The notes beneath the pieces were generated by a model. That model was not told the DNA's origin. It did no database searches and saw only the letters and a program-made list of their open reading frames with translations. A program made the position numbers and the translations under genes. Shown here one piece after another: positions 54,957 through 63,831 of a DNA stretch of 64,000 nucleotides. The DNA comes from Psychroserpens burtonensis DSM 12212 (GTDB lineage: Bacteria > Bacteroidota > Bacteroidia > Flavobacteriales > Flavobacteriaceae). Each line of letters starts with the position of its first letter. Position 1 is the first letter of the stretch. The stretch spans positions 62,001 through 126,000 of the forward strand of contig NZ_AUDE01000006.1 of NCBI RefSeq assembly GCF_000425305.1. The letters run 5' to 3'.

Positions 54957-55756
54957 TAGTCAACGATGATATTATTTCCAAATTGATAGTCTTCTTTAAA
55001 TAAACCAAAACGTTTTATATCGTCTTCGGAAGGTGCTTCTGTGCTCCATTGTCTTGAAGGTTTCCAATTATAATTACGTTTTAAAATAGCAGCTTGCTCT
55101 GCTTGTTTTAATGCGGCTAACGAAGGATCTAATACTGGTACATTAAATCTGGATTGGATTTTTTTGAAAAAACCAAACTCTAAAGTACAGCCGAGAATAA
55201 TGGATTCCGCATGGTCTTTTTCAATCGCTAATTGAGCAGCTTCCATTAATTTTTCTTCGGTTACTTTATGATCTTTCTGAAACTCTGGTACTGTCATACC
55301 GACCGCTCTAAAAGAAGCGAGATGATCCTTATAGCCATAGTCTTTGATCGTAGCCTGCATTTCGTGTTCCCATTTTTTTTGACCAATAATTACAGAAAAC
55401 TTGTTAGATAATTTTAAAGCAATTTCTATCGAAGATTGACAAGGTCCAATGACCACCATATCTCCTGAAATTTCGCGAGTATCGAAAATATAAGGATCGT
55501 AAAAACAACCTATAATTAAAGCATCAAAGCCTTCTTTTGCTGCTTGTCTTGTTGCTTTTATTAAATCGGAAGCAATTAAAGCGTTAAAGGTTCTATATTC
55601 TAAATTGTCCATTTGACCAACAGAAGCGTTCAATGACCTCACATGCACTTCTGTATCTGGAAACTTGTTTTCTTTGATCATCGTAGCGAAAAAAGAATCG
55701 TAAGCATCAAAACCCACAGGGTTTATATACATTATTTTAATAGGTGTAGTTTCCAT
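54956..55756 (-). CDS. Asp/Glu/hydantoin racemase family protein
   Basis: The 266-residue protein has the two catalytic cysteines of the family, Cys84 in IIGCFYDP and Cys190 in ILGCTLEFG, flanked by typical VVIGPCQSS and MTVPEFQKDHK segments. Such enzymes interconvert stereoisomers; within hydantoin operons the member (HyuE) racemises 5-substituted hydantoins so that both enantiomers can be used. It starts 11 bases after hydantoinase B and overlaps the cupin start. Aspartate or maleate-type chemistry is the alternative. Confidence 0.87.
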   Translation of the reverse strand: METTPIKIMYINPVGFDAYDSFFATMIKENKFPDTEVHVRSLNASVGQMDNLEYRTFNALIASDLIKATRQAAKEGFDALIIGCFYDPYIFDTREISGDMVVIGPCQSSIEIALKLSNKFSVIIGQKKWEHEMQATIKDYGYKDHLASFRAVGMTVPEFQKDHKVTEEKLMEAAQLAIEKDHAESIILGCTLEFGFFKKIQSRFNVPVLDPSLAALKQAEQAAILKRNYNWKPSRQWSTEAPSEDDIKRFGLFKEDYQFGNNIIVD

Positions 55757-55767
55757 TTTAACTATTC

Positions 55768-57429
55768 TTATACGTTATAAAATTCTTTTGCTTCGCTTTT
55801 GCTTATGTATCCATTTTTCACATCTAATGCTACATAGTCTTTTGGTCTGTCTGCTGGTTTTCCGTAGCCACCACCAGTAGCTGTAACACATCTAACGATA
55901 TCACCTTTTTCTAAAGCTATATTTGTTCCTAAATTATGTCGCGTTTCTTCACCATTTTTTCGAATAATTTTAAAATAATTGTACGACCCATCATAGCCAC
56001 CATTCATCCCCCAAGTTTTCGTTTTTTCTCCTAAAAATGCGGCTGTAACATGTGCGCCATTAGAAACAATTTTATAATCTAGATATTGTCCGTTACCGCC
56101 TTGAAACTCACCATATCCACCACCTTCATTATGAAAAGCATATTGTTCTACCTGAATACCGTAGCGCATTTCTCTAATCTCAATAGGAATGTTATACGAT
56201 TCCCCACTTCCGCAAGATAGTTGCCCACGATTTCCGTCGTGCGTAGCAGAAGCTCCCCAACCACCGGCCAAGGGCTCAGCTTGAATATAAAATTGCTTGG
56301 TATCTTGATGAATGCCTGAAATAAATGTGGCACACACAGAGCGCAAATGTCCTGCTGGTAATTTATCTGGAATTAATGGTGCTAAAATTTTCCAGATTAA
56401 ATCGATAGAAGTGATTAAAACCTCGTAGTACACAGAAACTGCCGAAGGCGCTTCTGCACTTACAATTGTACCGGGTTCACAAAGGACTTTCATGGGTCTA
56501 AATGATCCGCCATTTGCATCCATTTGTGGTGTTGTAATCGCTTTAAATAAGCTTCTACAGCCTGTTACCAGTCCGCTAAATGATAGGTTAGTTGCTCCTT
56601 TTACTTGTGGATGGGAACCGTTAAAATCGGCTATAAACTCCGTATCTGTAACCGTAATTTTTGCCTTAATGGGAAAAGGGCCTTCTCCAAAACCATTATC
56701 TTCAATCGCAGATTCACCTTCATAAACACCATTTGGAATTGTTTTTAAAGCTTCAATAGCCATACGTTCACCATAATTCAAGAAATCCTCTGTCGCTTTT
56801 TTATAAGTCTCTAGTCCATATTTTTCAATAATTGAAACCACACGTTTCGCACCAACTTCTGCTGCAGCAATACCAGCGTGTAAATCACCTAAAGTACTTT
56901 CTGGTAATCTTACATTGGCTTTAATTAAATCGAGAATAGCGTGATTAAAAACACCTTCTAATTTTACCTTTATAAATGGAAAATGTAACCCTTCCTGATA
57001 AATTTCTGTTGCCACTGTTGATACTGAACCAGGAAATGTACCTCCCAATTCTGTCCAATGGGCCTTATTTACTGTGAATGCGATGAGTTCTTTTTTATAA
57101 AAAACCGGATAGATGATAGACACATCCGATAGATGTGTTCCTCCACCTGAATAGGGTGTATTGGCGATTACAATATCGCCTTCTTTAAGAGTGTTTTCTC
57201 CTTTAAATTTTTCTAATGTTGACTTAACAACAGCATCTAAAGCTGCTAAAAATGCAGTCACACCATTTCCTTGTGCTAATAATTCACCTTTTGTATCTGT
57301 AATACCAACGGCATAATCTAAAGACTCATATATAATTGGACTCATACTGGTACGCTCTAATGTTTTGAACATTTCATCTCCGGCTGCTACTAAGGCATCT
57401 TGAATAATTTCTAGTGTAAATTTTTCCAT
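55768..57429 (-). CDS. hyuB: Hydantoinase B/oxoprolinase B subunit
   Basis: The 553-residue protein is a full-length HyuB: SPIIYESLDYAVGITDTKGE near the start, IANTPYSGGGTHLSDVSIIY with conserved His/Asp, then LTGCRSLFKA-like and GGWGASATHDGNRGQLSCGS segments and the C-terminal TATGGGYGKPADRP. HyuB subunits carry the ring-opening active site and act with an ATP-using HyuA subunit on N-methylhydantoin, 5-oxoproline or related cyclic amides, or in related ATP-dependent carboxylases. It begins 2 bases after HyuA. Confidence 0.92.
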   Translation of the reverse strand: MEKFTLEIIQDALVAAGDEMFKTLERTSMSPIIYESLDYAVGITDTKGELLAQGNGVTAFLAALDAVVKSTLEKFKGENTLKEGDIVIANTPYSGGGTHLSDVSIIYPVFYKKELIAFTVNKAHWTELGGTFPGSVSTVATEIYQEGLHFPFIKVKLEGVFNHAILDLIKANVRLPESTLGDLHAGIAAAEVGAKRVVSIIEKYGLETYKKATEDFLNYGERMAIEALKTIPNGVYEGESAIEDNGFGEGPFPIKAKITVTDTEFIADFNGSHPQVKGATNLSFSGLVTGCRSLFKAITTPQMDANGGSFRPMKVLCEPGTIVSAEAPSAVSVYYEVLITSIDLIWKILAPLIPDKLPAGHLRSVCATFISGIHQDTKQFYIQAEPLAGGWGASATHDGNRGQLSCGSGESYNIPIEIREMRYGIQVEQYAFHNEGGGYGEFQGGNGQYLDYKIVSNGAHVTAAFLGEKTKTWGMNGGYDGSYNYFKIIRKNGEETRHNLGTNIALEKGDIVRCVTATGGGYGKPADRPKDYVALDVKNGYISKSEAKEFYNV

Positions 57430-57431
57430 TA

Positions 57432-59495
57432 TTATACGTTTTGAAGTGTTAAAATTAAGTTACCATAAATGTCGATATTCAATTTATGAACTGGCGTAAC
57501 TACCGTTGTAGTGTCTTTTTCAGCAATAATTGCTGGCCCAGAAATAGTCATATCTGGTTCTAGTAAATGGCGATGATAAAATTTTGTTGATTGAATTCCT
57601 AAATCATCAAAATCTACTTTTCTAGTGTCAAAAATAGCATCTTCAACTTTTTTACCTGTTTTCTGTAGTGTTGGAAAATCTGGTTTTTCAACAGCTACTT
57701 CAGCAACTAAATGAAAGTTTACAAGCTCAACAGGCGCTTCTAATTGAAAAGAATAGTGCTTTTTATGTTCCTTATGAAAGTGAGAAATAATAGTTTCTAA
57801 AGGCATACTTTCTGAAAAGTCTTCTAATAATACTTTTACATAATGTTCTTGCCCTGCATAACGTAAATCAGCATAATAGGTGAATTTTATATCATCTAAA
57901 GTATAACCATCTAATTTAAAACTAGTGATAGCTTGGTGTTCAATATTTTTAAATTCAGTTTCAATAATCGCTTTTTGACTATCTAATAAGGTAATAACAT
58001 TGGTACGTATATAATCTCTACGAATATCTGACATTAACATTCCAAAAGCAGAAAACACACCTGCGTGCGAGGGAATTATTAGTTCAGAAACTTGTAACTC
58101 TCTGGCTAAATCAGAGCCATGCATAGCACCACCACCTCCAATAACAACCATTGTAAAATCTCGTGGATCGTATCCTTTATTTACTGAAATTAACTTTAAC
58201 GCGTTAATCATGTTGGCATTTGCGATGCGTAAAACACCTTTAGCAACATCCTCTTTTGAGCCCTTTAATTTTTCACATAATGGTTTTGAAGCGTCTTCAA
58301 TACCTTTAAAATTAGGCTGTAGTTCGCCTCCTAAAAAATAATCTGGATGAATACGTCCTGTTATAATATTGGCATCTGTAGTGGTAAGGCTCATGCCACC
58401 ACGACCATAAGCTGCTGGTCCAGGCATTGCTCCAACACTTTTTGGTCCTACATGCATTTTTCCTCCTTTATCAATCCAAGCAATACTACCGCCTCCATTT
58501 CCAATTTCTACAATGTCTATAACGGGCGTTTGTATTGGGTAACCAGCTTCGGTACGAGAATGTTCAATTTTATAATTTGTAGTAATTTTAACTTGTCCAT
58601 TTTCTACTAACGCGCATTTTGCTGTTGTACCACCAATATCTAAAACAATTAAATTCTTTTTATGAATAACATTCCCTAAAGCAATTGCCCCAAAAACACC
58701 ACTTGCGGGTCCAGACTCTACCATAGTAATTGGGTTTGACCTCACATCGTTAAGCGTCGTAATTCCGCCATTAGATTGCATGATATAGGGTGATTGTTTT
58801 AACCCTTGACTTTTTAGTTTTTCTTCTAAATTATTCAAATATTTTTTTGCGATTGGCAAAACATAACCAGATAAAACTGTAGTACTGGTGCGCTCATACT
58901 CACGCCATTCTCTAGTAACTTGGTTTGAAGCAATAATTTCTACCTCAGGATATAATTGGTTTAATTTATCTACTAATTCTAATTCATGTTTAGGGTTTTT
59001 ATAAGCATGTAATAAACAAACTGCAATAGCTTCTACATCTTCTTCTTTGCACGTTTTTATGATATCAGTTATATTTTTTGTGCTTAATTCTTTTAAAACT
59101 TCTCCTTTATAATTAAGTCTTTCTTCAACCTCAAACCGTAAATATCTTGGTACGAAAGGCGGTTGTTTTACAAAGTTAAAATTGAATAAGTCAGGTCTAT
59201 TGCAACGTGCAATTTCTAAGACATCTCTAAATCCTGCTGTAGTTATTAAAGCTGTTTTTGCACCTTTCCGCTCAGTTAATGCATTAATAACTACGGTTGT
59301 TCCGTGCGCAAAAAAATTAATTTCTTTTAAATTTAAATTAGCCTTGGTAATTGTATTTAAAATACCTTCTTCAAAGTTAGAAGGTGTAGTATCTGATTTT
59401 GCTACTTTCACTCCGGTTGGCTTCCCTGTTTTCTCGTCGAAACCAAGGCAGACTAAATCTGTAAAAGTGCCTCCTATATCTGTTGCTACTCTCAT
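57432..59495 (-). CDS. hyuA: Hydantoinase A/oxoprolinase A subunit
   Basis: The 687-residue ASKHA protein has DIGGTFTDLVCLGFD at the N-terminus, FFAHGTTVVINALTERKG, VESGPASGVFGAIALG, LDIGGTTAKCALVENG and GGGGAMHGSDLA, all standard for N-methylhydantoinase A. It phosphorylates or activates the cyclic amide using ATP, together with HyuB which follows after 2 bases. A hairpin terminator lies only about 25 bases before its start, separating it from the TonB receptor; readthrough or attenuation there may set the enzyme level. The exact substrate cannot be read from sequence. Confidence 0.93.
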   Translation of the reverse strand: MRVATDIGGTFTDLVCLGFDEKTGKPTGVKVAKSDTTPSNFEEGILNTITKANLNLKEINFFAHGTTVVINALTERKGAKTALITTAGFRDVLEIARCNRPDLFNFNFVKQPPFVPRYLRFEVEERLNYKGEVLKELSTKNITDIIKTCKEEDVEAIAVCLLHAYKNPKHELELVDKLNQLYPEVEIIASNQVTREWREYERTSTTVLSGYVLPIAKKYLNNLEEKLKSQGLKQSPYIMQSNGGITTLNDVRSNPITMVESGPASGVFGAIALGNVIHKKNLIVLDIGGTTAKCALVENGQVKITTNYKIEHSRTEAGYPIQTPVIDIVEIGNGGGSIAWIDKGGKMHVGPKSVGAMPGPAAYGRGGMSLTTTDANIITGRIHPDYFLGGELQPNFKGIEDASKPLCEKLKGSKEDVAKGVLRIANANMINALKLISVNKGYDPRDFTMVVIGGGGAMHGSDLARELQVSELIIPSHAGVFSAFGMLMSDIRRDYIRTNVITLLDSQKAIIETEFKNIEHQAITSFKLDGYTLDDIKFTYYADLRYAGQEHYVKVLLEDFSESMPLETIISHFHKEHKKHYSFQLEAPVELVNFHLVAEVAVEKPDFPTLQKTGKKVEDAIFDTRKVDFDDLGIQSTKFYHRHLLEPDMTISGPAIIAEKDTTTVVTPVHKLNIDIYGNLILTLQNV

Positions 59496-59519
59496 TTTAT
59501 TTGTGTTTATATATATTTA

Positions 59520-59552
59520 TTAAAAAAGCCACTAATGGTCATTTAGTGGCTT
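59520..59552 (-). terminator. Hairpin terminator between the TonB receptor and hyuA
   Basis: AAGCCACTAA (59526-59535) and TTAGTGGCTT (59543-59552) form a perfect 10-bp stem. On the minus strand the stem is followed by a T-run and the hyuA ATG comes about 25 bases later. No promoter box was found between stem and ATG, so it may act as a partial terminator or attenuator. Confidence 0.75.
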
Positions 59553-59616
59553 AGCATTCACATTAATTCACTTAAAAATTAACTCAAATATTAATGAAAC
59601 GTTTCTTCTTTATAAA

Positions 59617-61977
59617 TTAAAACTTATAAGTAAGCGTTGTGCCAAAAGCGGTTGGTTGACCTAACCATGCTAAATCCGAACCTCCATTAGAGAAGGTTTG
59701 GTCAAAAAATTCTGTAATATATTGTGTGTCTGTAATATTTGTTCCCCATAAGGCAACAGAAAAATCATCATTAAACGTGAAGCTAATTCTGGCGTTTAAG
59801 AGACTATATCTAGGTGATACTGCTGCATTATCTTCATGCCAATACATTTCCCCTGTACCCTCTAAATTTATATTACCATTAAAAGTTATTTTGTCCGAAA
59901 CATTAAAACTAGATTCCAAACCAAGATTGTAACTATCTTGAGGTACTAATGGTGTTGAATTACCTGAGACATCAATAATCTCATTCGTTCCAGTACTTAC
60001 TGTTGATGTACCATTTATAATTCTAGATTTACTTACGCCGTAACTACCTAATATATCAAGCCAATTTGAAGCACGTACTCGAAGATCTGCTTCAAAACCT
60101 ACAGATTCACTTTCTGCAATATTAAAATTACCAATCAGAATTTGCCCTGCGCCACCATCAAGAACTAATGCATATAATTGCTGATTAGAGAAATCGGTAT
60201 AATATGCTGAGATGTTAAGTATAAATCGATTATCCCAATAAGAATTTTTAATTCCAATCTCGTAATTATCGGTAATTTCAGGTTCAAAAGATGTTTCATA
60301 CCGAACTGTTTGACCTTGGTTAAAGCCACCTGTTCTGTAACCCTTTCCATAATTAGCATACATCATCATGTTTTCTGTTGCTTTAAATGCTAATGAAAAT
60401 TTAGGTTGTAATTGTGTATCCGTTCTTTCTGGGTTTGTGCCTTCACTTCTATTATCCTGACTGATATTATCATTATCGAATCGAAGACCTGCTGATAACG
60501 TTAATTTATCTGTAAACTGGTAGTCAATAAAGCCAAAGATTGCAAGGGTTCTATAAGTGTTTGTAAAATCACCAATAGCAAGAGGACTTTGTATACCTGA
60601 GGGTGCAAATGGTGGTGAAAAGAATCCGAAATCGGCAGTAGCTGTCGTTATAAGTGTTTTGTCTAGGTTTTGATAAAACATACCTAAATCCCAGTTTATC
60701 TTACTATCCTCATCACTCAGGGAACCTAAACGTATCTCTTGATTGAAGGTTTTTGTATTACTATCTTGATCCTGTCTTAATACATCAGCAGCAGTAAAAT
60801 CTAAGTCTCCAAAAGCATTTCTATCTACTTTATTAAATGTCGTTAGCGACGTTAATTTTATTTTATTCAAATTAAAATTCACCTTTAAATTACCGTAGGT
60901 GCTTTTTAAAGTTCCTACTCCGTCTTGATCTGCAAGGATTGCCATGTTGTCATAATCATCTGGTGCTATTTTTGCATTACCATCTTTTGGTATCGCATAA
61001 TAAAGACCGCCTGCTTCTGTGTCAATTACCTGACCAGTAAGCGTAGCAGATATTTTAGAAGATAGTTTAGCTTTTAATTGTGCCCTAAGTGTTAAATCTT
61101 CTATATAATCTGGCGCCTGATCTAGAGTTGTATTGTTCAATAGACCATCTCCTTTTTTATATGAACCAGAAACACGATAGAATAATTTGTCCTTTATAAG
61201 AGGTCCAGTAGATGATAACTGTGCTTTTAATAAATTTCCGTTTGCATAACCAACTTGAGCCTTACTTCTATATGTATTAGTTGGTTCATTGGTAACAATA
61301 TTTATGGCACCAGCAATAGCGTTTTTACCATATAAAGCGCCCTGAGGCCCTTTTACAACTTCAATCAATGCCACGTCAAATAATTCTTGGTTTAATAAAT
61401 TGGCGTCAGGCAGCGTTACTCCATCAATTACAAATGCTATAGGTGCATCTCCATTTCTGATTTGTGAAATTCCTCTTACCGTAATAAAATTATTTCCTAT
61501 ATTTTGTGAAGATGTAAAATTAACATTAGGGATTTGGTCTGTAAATGTTTGAATATTATTAATGCCCTTGGTCTCTATATCTTCAGCGGTAAAAGAAACA
61601 ACAGATTCTGCAATTGTTTGTACAGATTCTGCTCTTCTTCTAGCTTGTCCAATTACATTTCTAAATCCTTTAACCATTACTGCATCTAATTGAGAACTAT
61701 CTTCTTCAAGTAGAACATCAATTTTTGATTTTCCATTAACAACTACTTCTACAGTTTTAAATCCTAAAAAAGAAAAAACAAGAGTGGATCCTTGCCTAAC
61801 CTCAATTGAATAATTTCCATCAAAATCGGTTGTCGTTCCATTTGAAGCTCCTTTTTCAATAACATTCACTCCTAGTAATACTTCAGAAGCAGTTTTGACA
61901 TTACCGCTTACTGTTAATTCTTGAGAGAATGAGAATAATGGAAGAAAAATAAGTAATACTAATAAATTTCGTAACAT
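59617..61977 (-). CDS. TonB-dependent outer membrane receptor
   Basis: From MLRNLLVLLIF (start at 61977), 786 residues. A signal peptide ends at FSFSQ, and a CarboxypepD_reg-like domain (about 8-90, with LLGVNVIEKGASNGTTTDFD) precedes the plug (VRGISQIRNGDAPIAFVIDG, VKGPQGALYGKNAIAGAINI) and a beta barrel ending in an aromatic KF. It brings a substrate through the outer membrane using TonB energy. There is no SusD partner, so it resembles small-molecule receptors rather than glycan systems. The earlier in-frame TTG at 62031 lies beyond the signal peptide and is not needed. It is first in the hydantoinase operon and is the likely entry point for the substrate. Confidence 0.92.
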   Translation of the reverse strand: MLRNLLVLLIFLPLFSFSQELTVSGNVKTASEVLLGVNVIEKGASNGTTTDFDGNYSIEVRQGSTLVFSFLGFKTVEVVVNGKSKIDVLLEEDSSQLDAVMVKGFRNVIGQARRRAESVQTIAESVVSFTAEDIETKGINNIQTFTDQIPNVNFTSSQNIGNNFITVRGISQIRNGDAPIAFVIDGVTLPDANLLNQELFDVALIEVVKGPQGALYGKNAIAGAINIVTNEPTNTYRSKAQVGYANGNLLKAQLSSTGPLIKDKLFYRVSGSYKKGDGLLNNTTLDQAPDYIEDLTLRAQLKAKLSSKISATLTGQVIDTEAGGLYYAIPKDGNAKIAPDDYDNMAILADQDGVGTLKSTYGNLKVNFNLNKIKLTSLTTFNKVDRNAFGDLDFTAADVLRQDQDSNTKTFNQEIRLGSLSDEDSKINWDLGMFYQNLDKTLITTATADFGFFSPPFAPSGIQSPLAIGDFTNTYRTLAIFGFIDYQFTDKLTLSAGLRFDNDNISQDNRSEGTNPERTDTQLQPKFSLAFKATENMMMYANYGKGYRTGGFNQGQTVRYETSFEPEITDNYEIGIKNSYWDNRFILNISAYYTDFSNQQLYALVLDGGAGQILIGNFNIAESESVGFEADLRVRASNWLDILGSYGVSKSRIINGTSTVSTGTNEIIDVSGNSTPLVPQDSYNLGLESSFNVSDKITFNGNINLEGTGEMYWHEDNAAVSPRYSLLNARISFTFNDDFSVALWGTNITDTQYITEFFDQTFSNGGSDLAWLGQPTAFGTTLTYKF

Positions 61978-62056
61978 TTTAATATTTATTTTGTTGGTTT
62001 GGTTGTAAATGTAGATTTTAAATTTTTCCAATTTATTTATTCCACATATTATTTAT

Positions 62057-62064
62057 TATATTTG
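62057..62064 (+). promoter_or_regulatory. -7 promoter element of the 407-residue protein
   Basis: TATATTTG matches TAnnTTTG, 28 bases before the ATG at 62093. An out-of-frame ATG at 62083 runs only 15 codons. Confidence 0.55.
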
Positions 62065-62092
62065 TAATTCCTTCTGATTAATATGGAAATAA

Positions 62093-63316
62093 ATGGAAAA
62101 TCAAAATTTAGACGCTTTAAACTTAACTAACACTGTTTTTAATGTGTTAATCGAAAGTGTTGTAAATCATTTTAAGCTTAAACATAACATATTAATTAAG
62201 TATAAAGATTCTCAATTATATGGTTTTGGAAACTATAATACTGAACAACCTAGCTTAAAAGGAGATTTTGAACTAATTATAAAAAGTTATGTCAACGGTA
62301 AATATTTATATAATAAACAGCGAGAAGCTGCCTCTGGAAAACCAATTATCAAAATAAGTGGTGATTACAAAAATTTATTTTTTAAATATTTAGGTTTTCA
62401 AAATATCACGGATTTTATTAAAAGTGACTTGTTTACTTCAAAACAGAGAATCAAACAACTAGAATTAATAACTAAAGGAGACAAAATTAACGAACACCAT
62501 TATGTATGTTATTATTACGGAGAAGATAGTAAAATGAATAAGGGTCAAGTTATTATACATAATAATTGGAAAACCATAGAAATGATTTACGTGTATGTGA
62601 ATGAAAAGGAGGAAAAAAATACGTACACATTTTATGGTAATATTACTCAGAGTGAAGACTTTGCACACATTAATACCAAATATTATGTAGGTAATAAAAA
62701 GAGCGAAGGCGCAAAATTTATATTTTTTATTGGAAAATCATCACCAAATGAAAGACAGTATTTAATTGGGACGTATTGCGGATTTGACAAATACGATAGA
62801 GCAATTTCTGGTAAAATGATTTTAAAAAAATATAACTCTAAAGCTGAAATTGAAGATGAAGCAAATGATAAATCTTTCGATCCAATACTTTGTCAAGAAT
62901 TAAATAAAAATAGAACAGTAGTGGAGAGCAACATTAGGAAAAATCCTTTGCTATTTTCTAAAAAAAGTCCATTTGCTCAGGTTTTGACACGTACATCTGG
63001 AGATTATGTTTTTAAATTTGAAATAGAACAAACTAGGCACGAACTAAAATTAAAAATAGAAAAATACCACTTTAATATTATTAGTATAAATGATTCTATA
63101 ATAATTGAAGATGATAGAGTTACTGTATTAAACAAAGGGCAAATAATTAATTTTGATTTTTCAGTATCTGGGATGTTTCATTTACAAAAAATATCTATTT
63201 ATATCAATGCTATATATTTTGTAGAGAATGATAATAAAGTTACAGGCATTTTTAATGGTGTGGATATTAATAATAAAATTGTTTCTGGTAATTTATCTAT
63301 TGTAGCTATTAACTAA
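62093..63316 (+). CDS. Unrecognised protein with two similar beta-rich halves, divergent from the hydantoinase operon
   Basis: The 407-residue, Lys/Asn/Ile-rich soluble protein has no signal peptide, TM helix or helix-turn-helix I can recognise. Residues 1-130 are mixed helical (LNLTNTVFNVLIESVVNHFK). Residues about 135-250 and 300-407 look like two copies of one beta domain. Each ends in the same pattern, IGTYCGFDKYDRAISGKMIL at 225-244 and TGIFNGVDINNKIVSGNLSI at 384-403. The gene shares a 60-base divergent promoter region with the TonB receptor, so it could sense or regulate the pathway. Function unknown. Confidence 0.7.
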   Translation: MENQNLDALNLTNTVFNVLIESVVNHFKLKHNILIKYKDSQLYGFGNYNTEQPSLKGDFELIIKSYVNGKYLYNKQREAASGKPIIKISGDYKNLFFKYLGFQNITDFIKSDLFTSKQRIKQLELITKGDKINEHHYVCYYYGEDSKMNKGQVIIHNNWKTIEMIYVYVNEKEEKNTYTFYGNITQSEDFAHINTKYYVGNKKSEGAKFIFFIGKSSPNERQYLIGTYCGFDKYDRAISGKMILKKYNSKAEIEDEANDKSFDPILCQELNKNRTVVESNIRKNPLLFSKKSPFAQVLTRTSGDYVFKFEIEQTRHELKLKIEKYHFNIISINDSIIIEDDRVTVLNKGQIINFDFSVSGMFHLQKISIYINAIYFVENDNKVTGIFNGVDINNKIVSGNLSIVAIN

Positions 63317-63798
63317 GTTTCTCCACTTTTCTACTGCGTCCTTTCTTAATAGCATGTTTACTCGTATATCTACTATTTAATAAACAGGAGCTCGTTAACC
63401 TTGAATAATTTTGGCTAGCTCCTAATCTCATTCTTAAGTTTCATTAACATTTCAGAAGAAACTTTTAGAATAAATTTTTTCAAGAAACTGGAGAATAACT
63501 TTCGCTTTTCACCAAATTGAGGAACTATGATTCGTGAACTCAATAATATAAAATAGAAAGATTACTATCTGATTTAAATAAATCATTTAAAAGAATCATA
63601 TACATCATTCTAGGTTATTCTTCTGTTGTTAAAATTAGAGGAACCAATAAAGCATTTATAAAATTTCTTAAGTCTTTTGTACAACTTCAATGCTATGTTA
63701 AATGCTATCTAAATGTAGTCATTGAAAATACCATTCGTTAGTACTGATTAAAAAATCATCCCTTCCCTCCTGTTTTTAAATATATTAGTAATTTTACA
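63317..63798. other. Intergenic stretch, no gene seen
   Basis: About 480 AT-rich bases without a convincing open frame, RNA gene or terminator. Confidence 0.45.
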
Positions 63799-63827
63799 TT
63801 GTTTTATGGAACAAATTTTTACTTTTA
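63799..63827 (+). promoter_or_regulatory. Probable promoter of the gene at the right edge
   Basis: TTG at 63799-63801, an 18-base spacer and TACTTTTA at 63820-63827, one base off the TAnnTTTG consensus, just before the ATG at 63832. Confidence 0.35.
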
Positions 63828-63831
63828 CGAC

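Noticed and set aside
59617-61977. SusC/SusD polysaccharide utilisation locus
   Set aside because: There is no SusD-like lipoprotein and no glycosidase near the TonB receptor; the linked enzymes act on cyclic amides.
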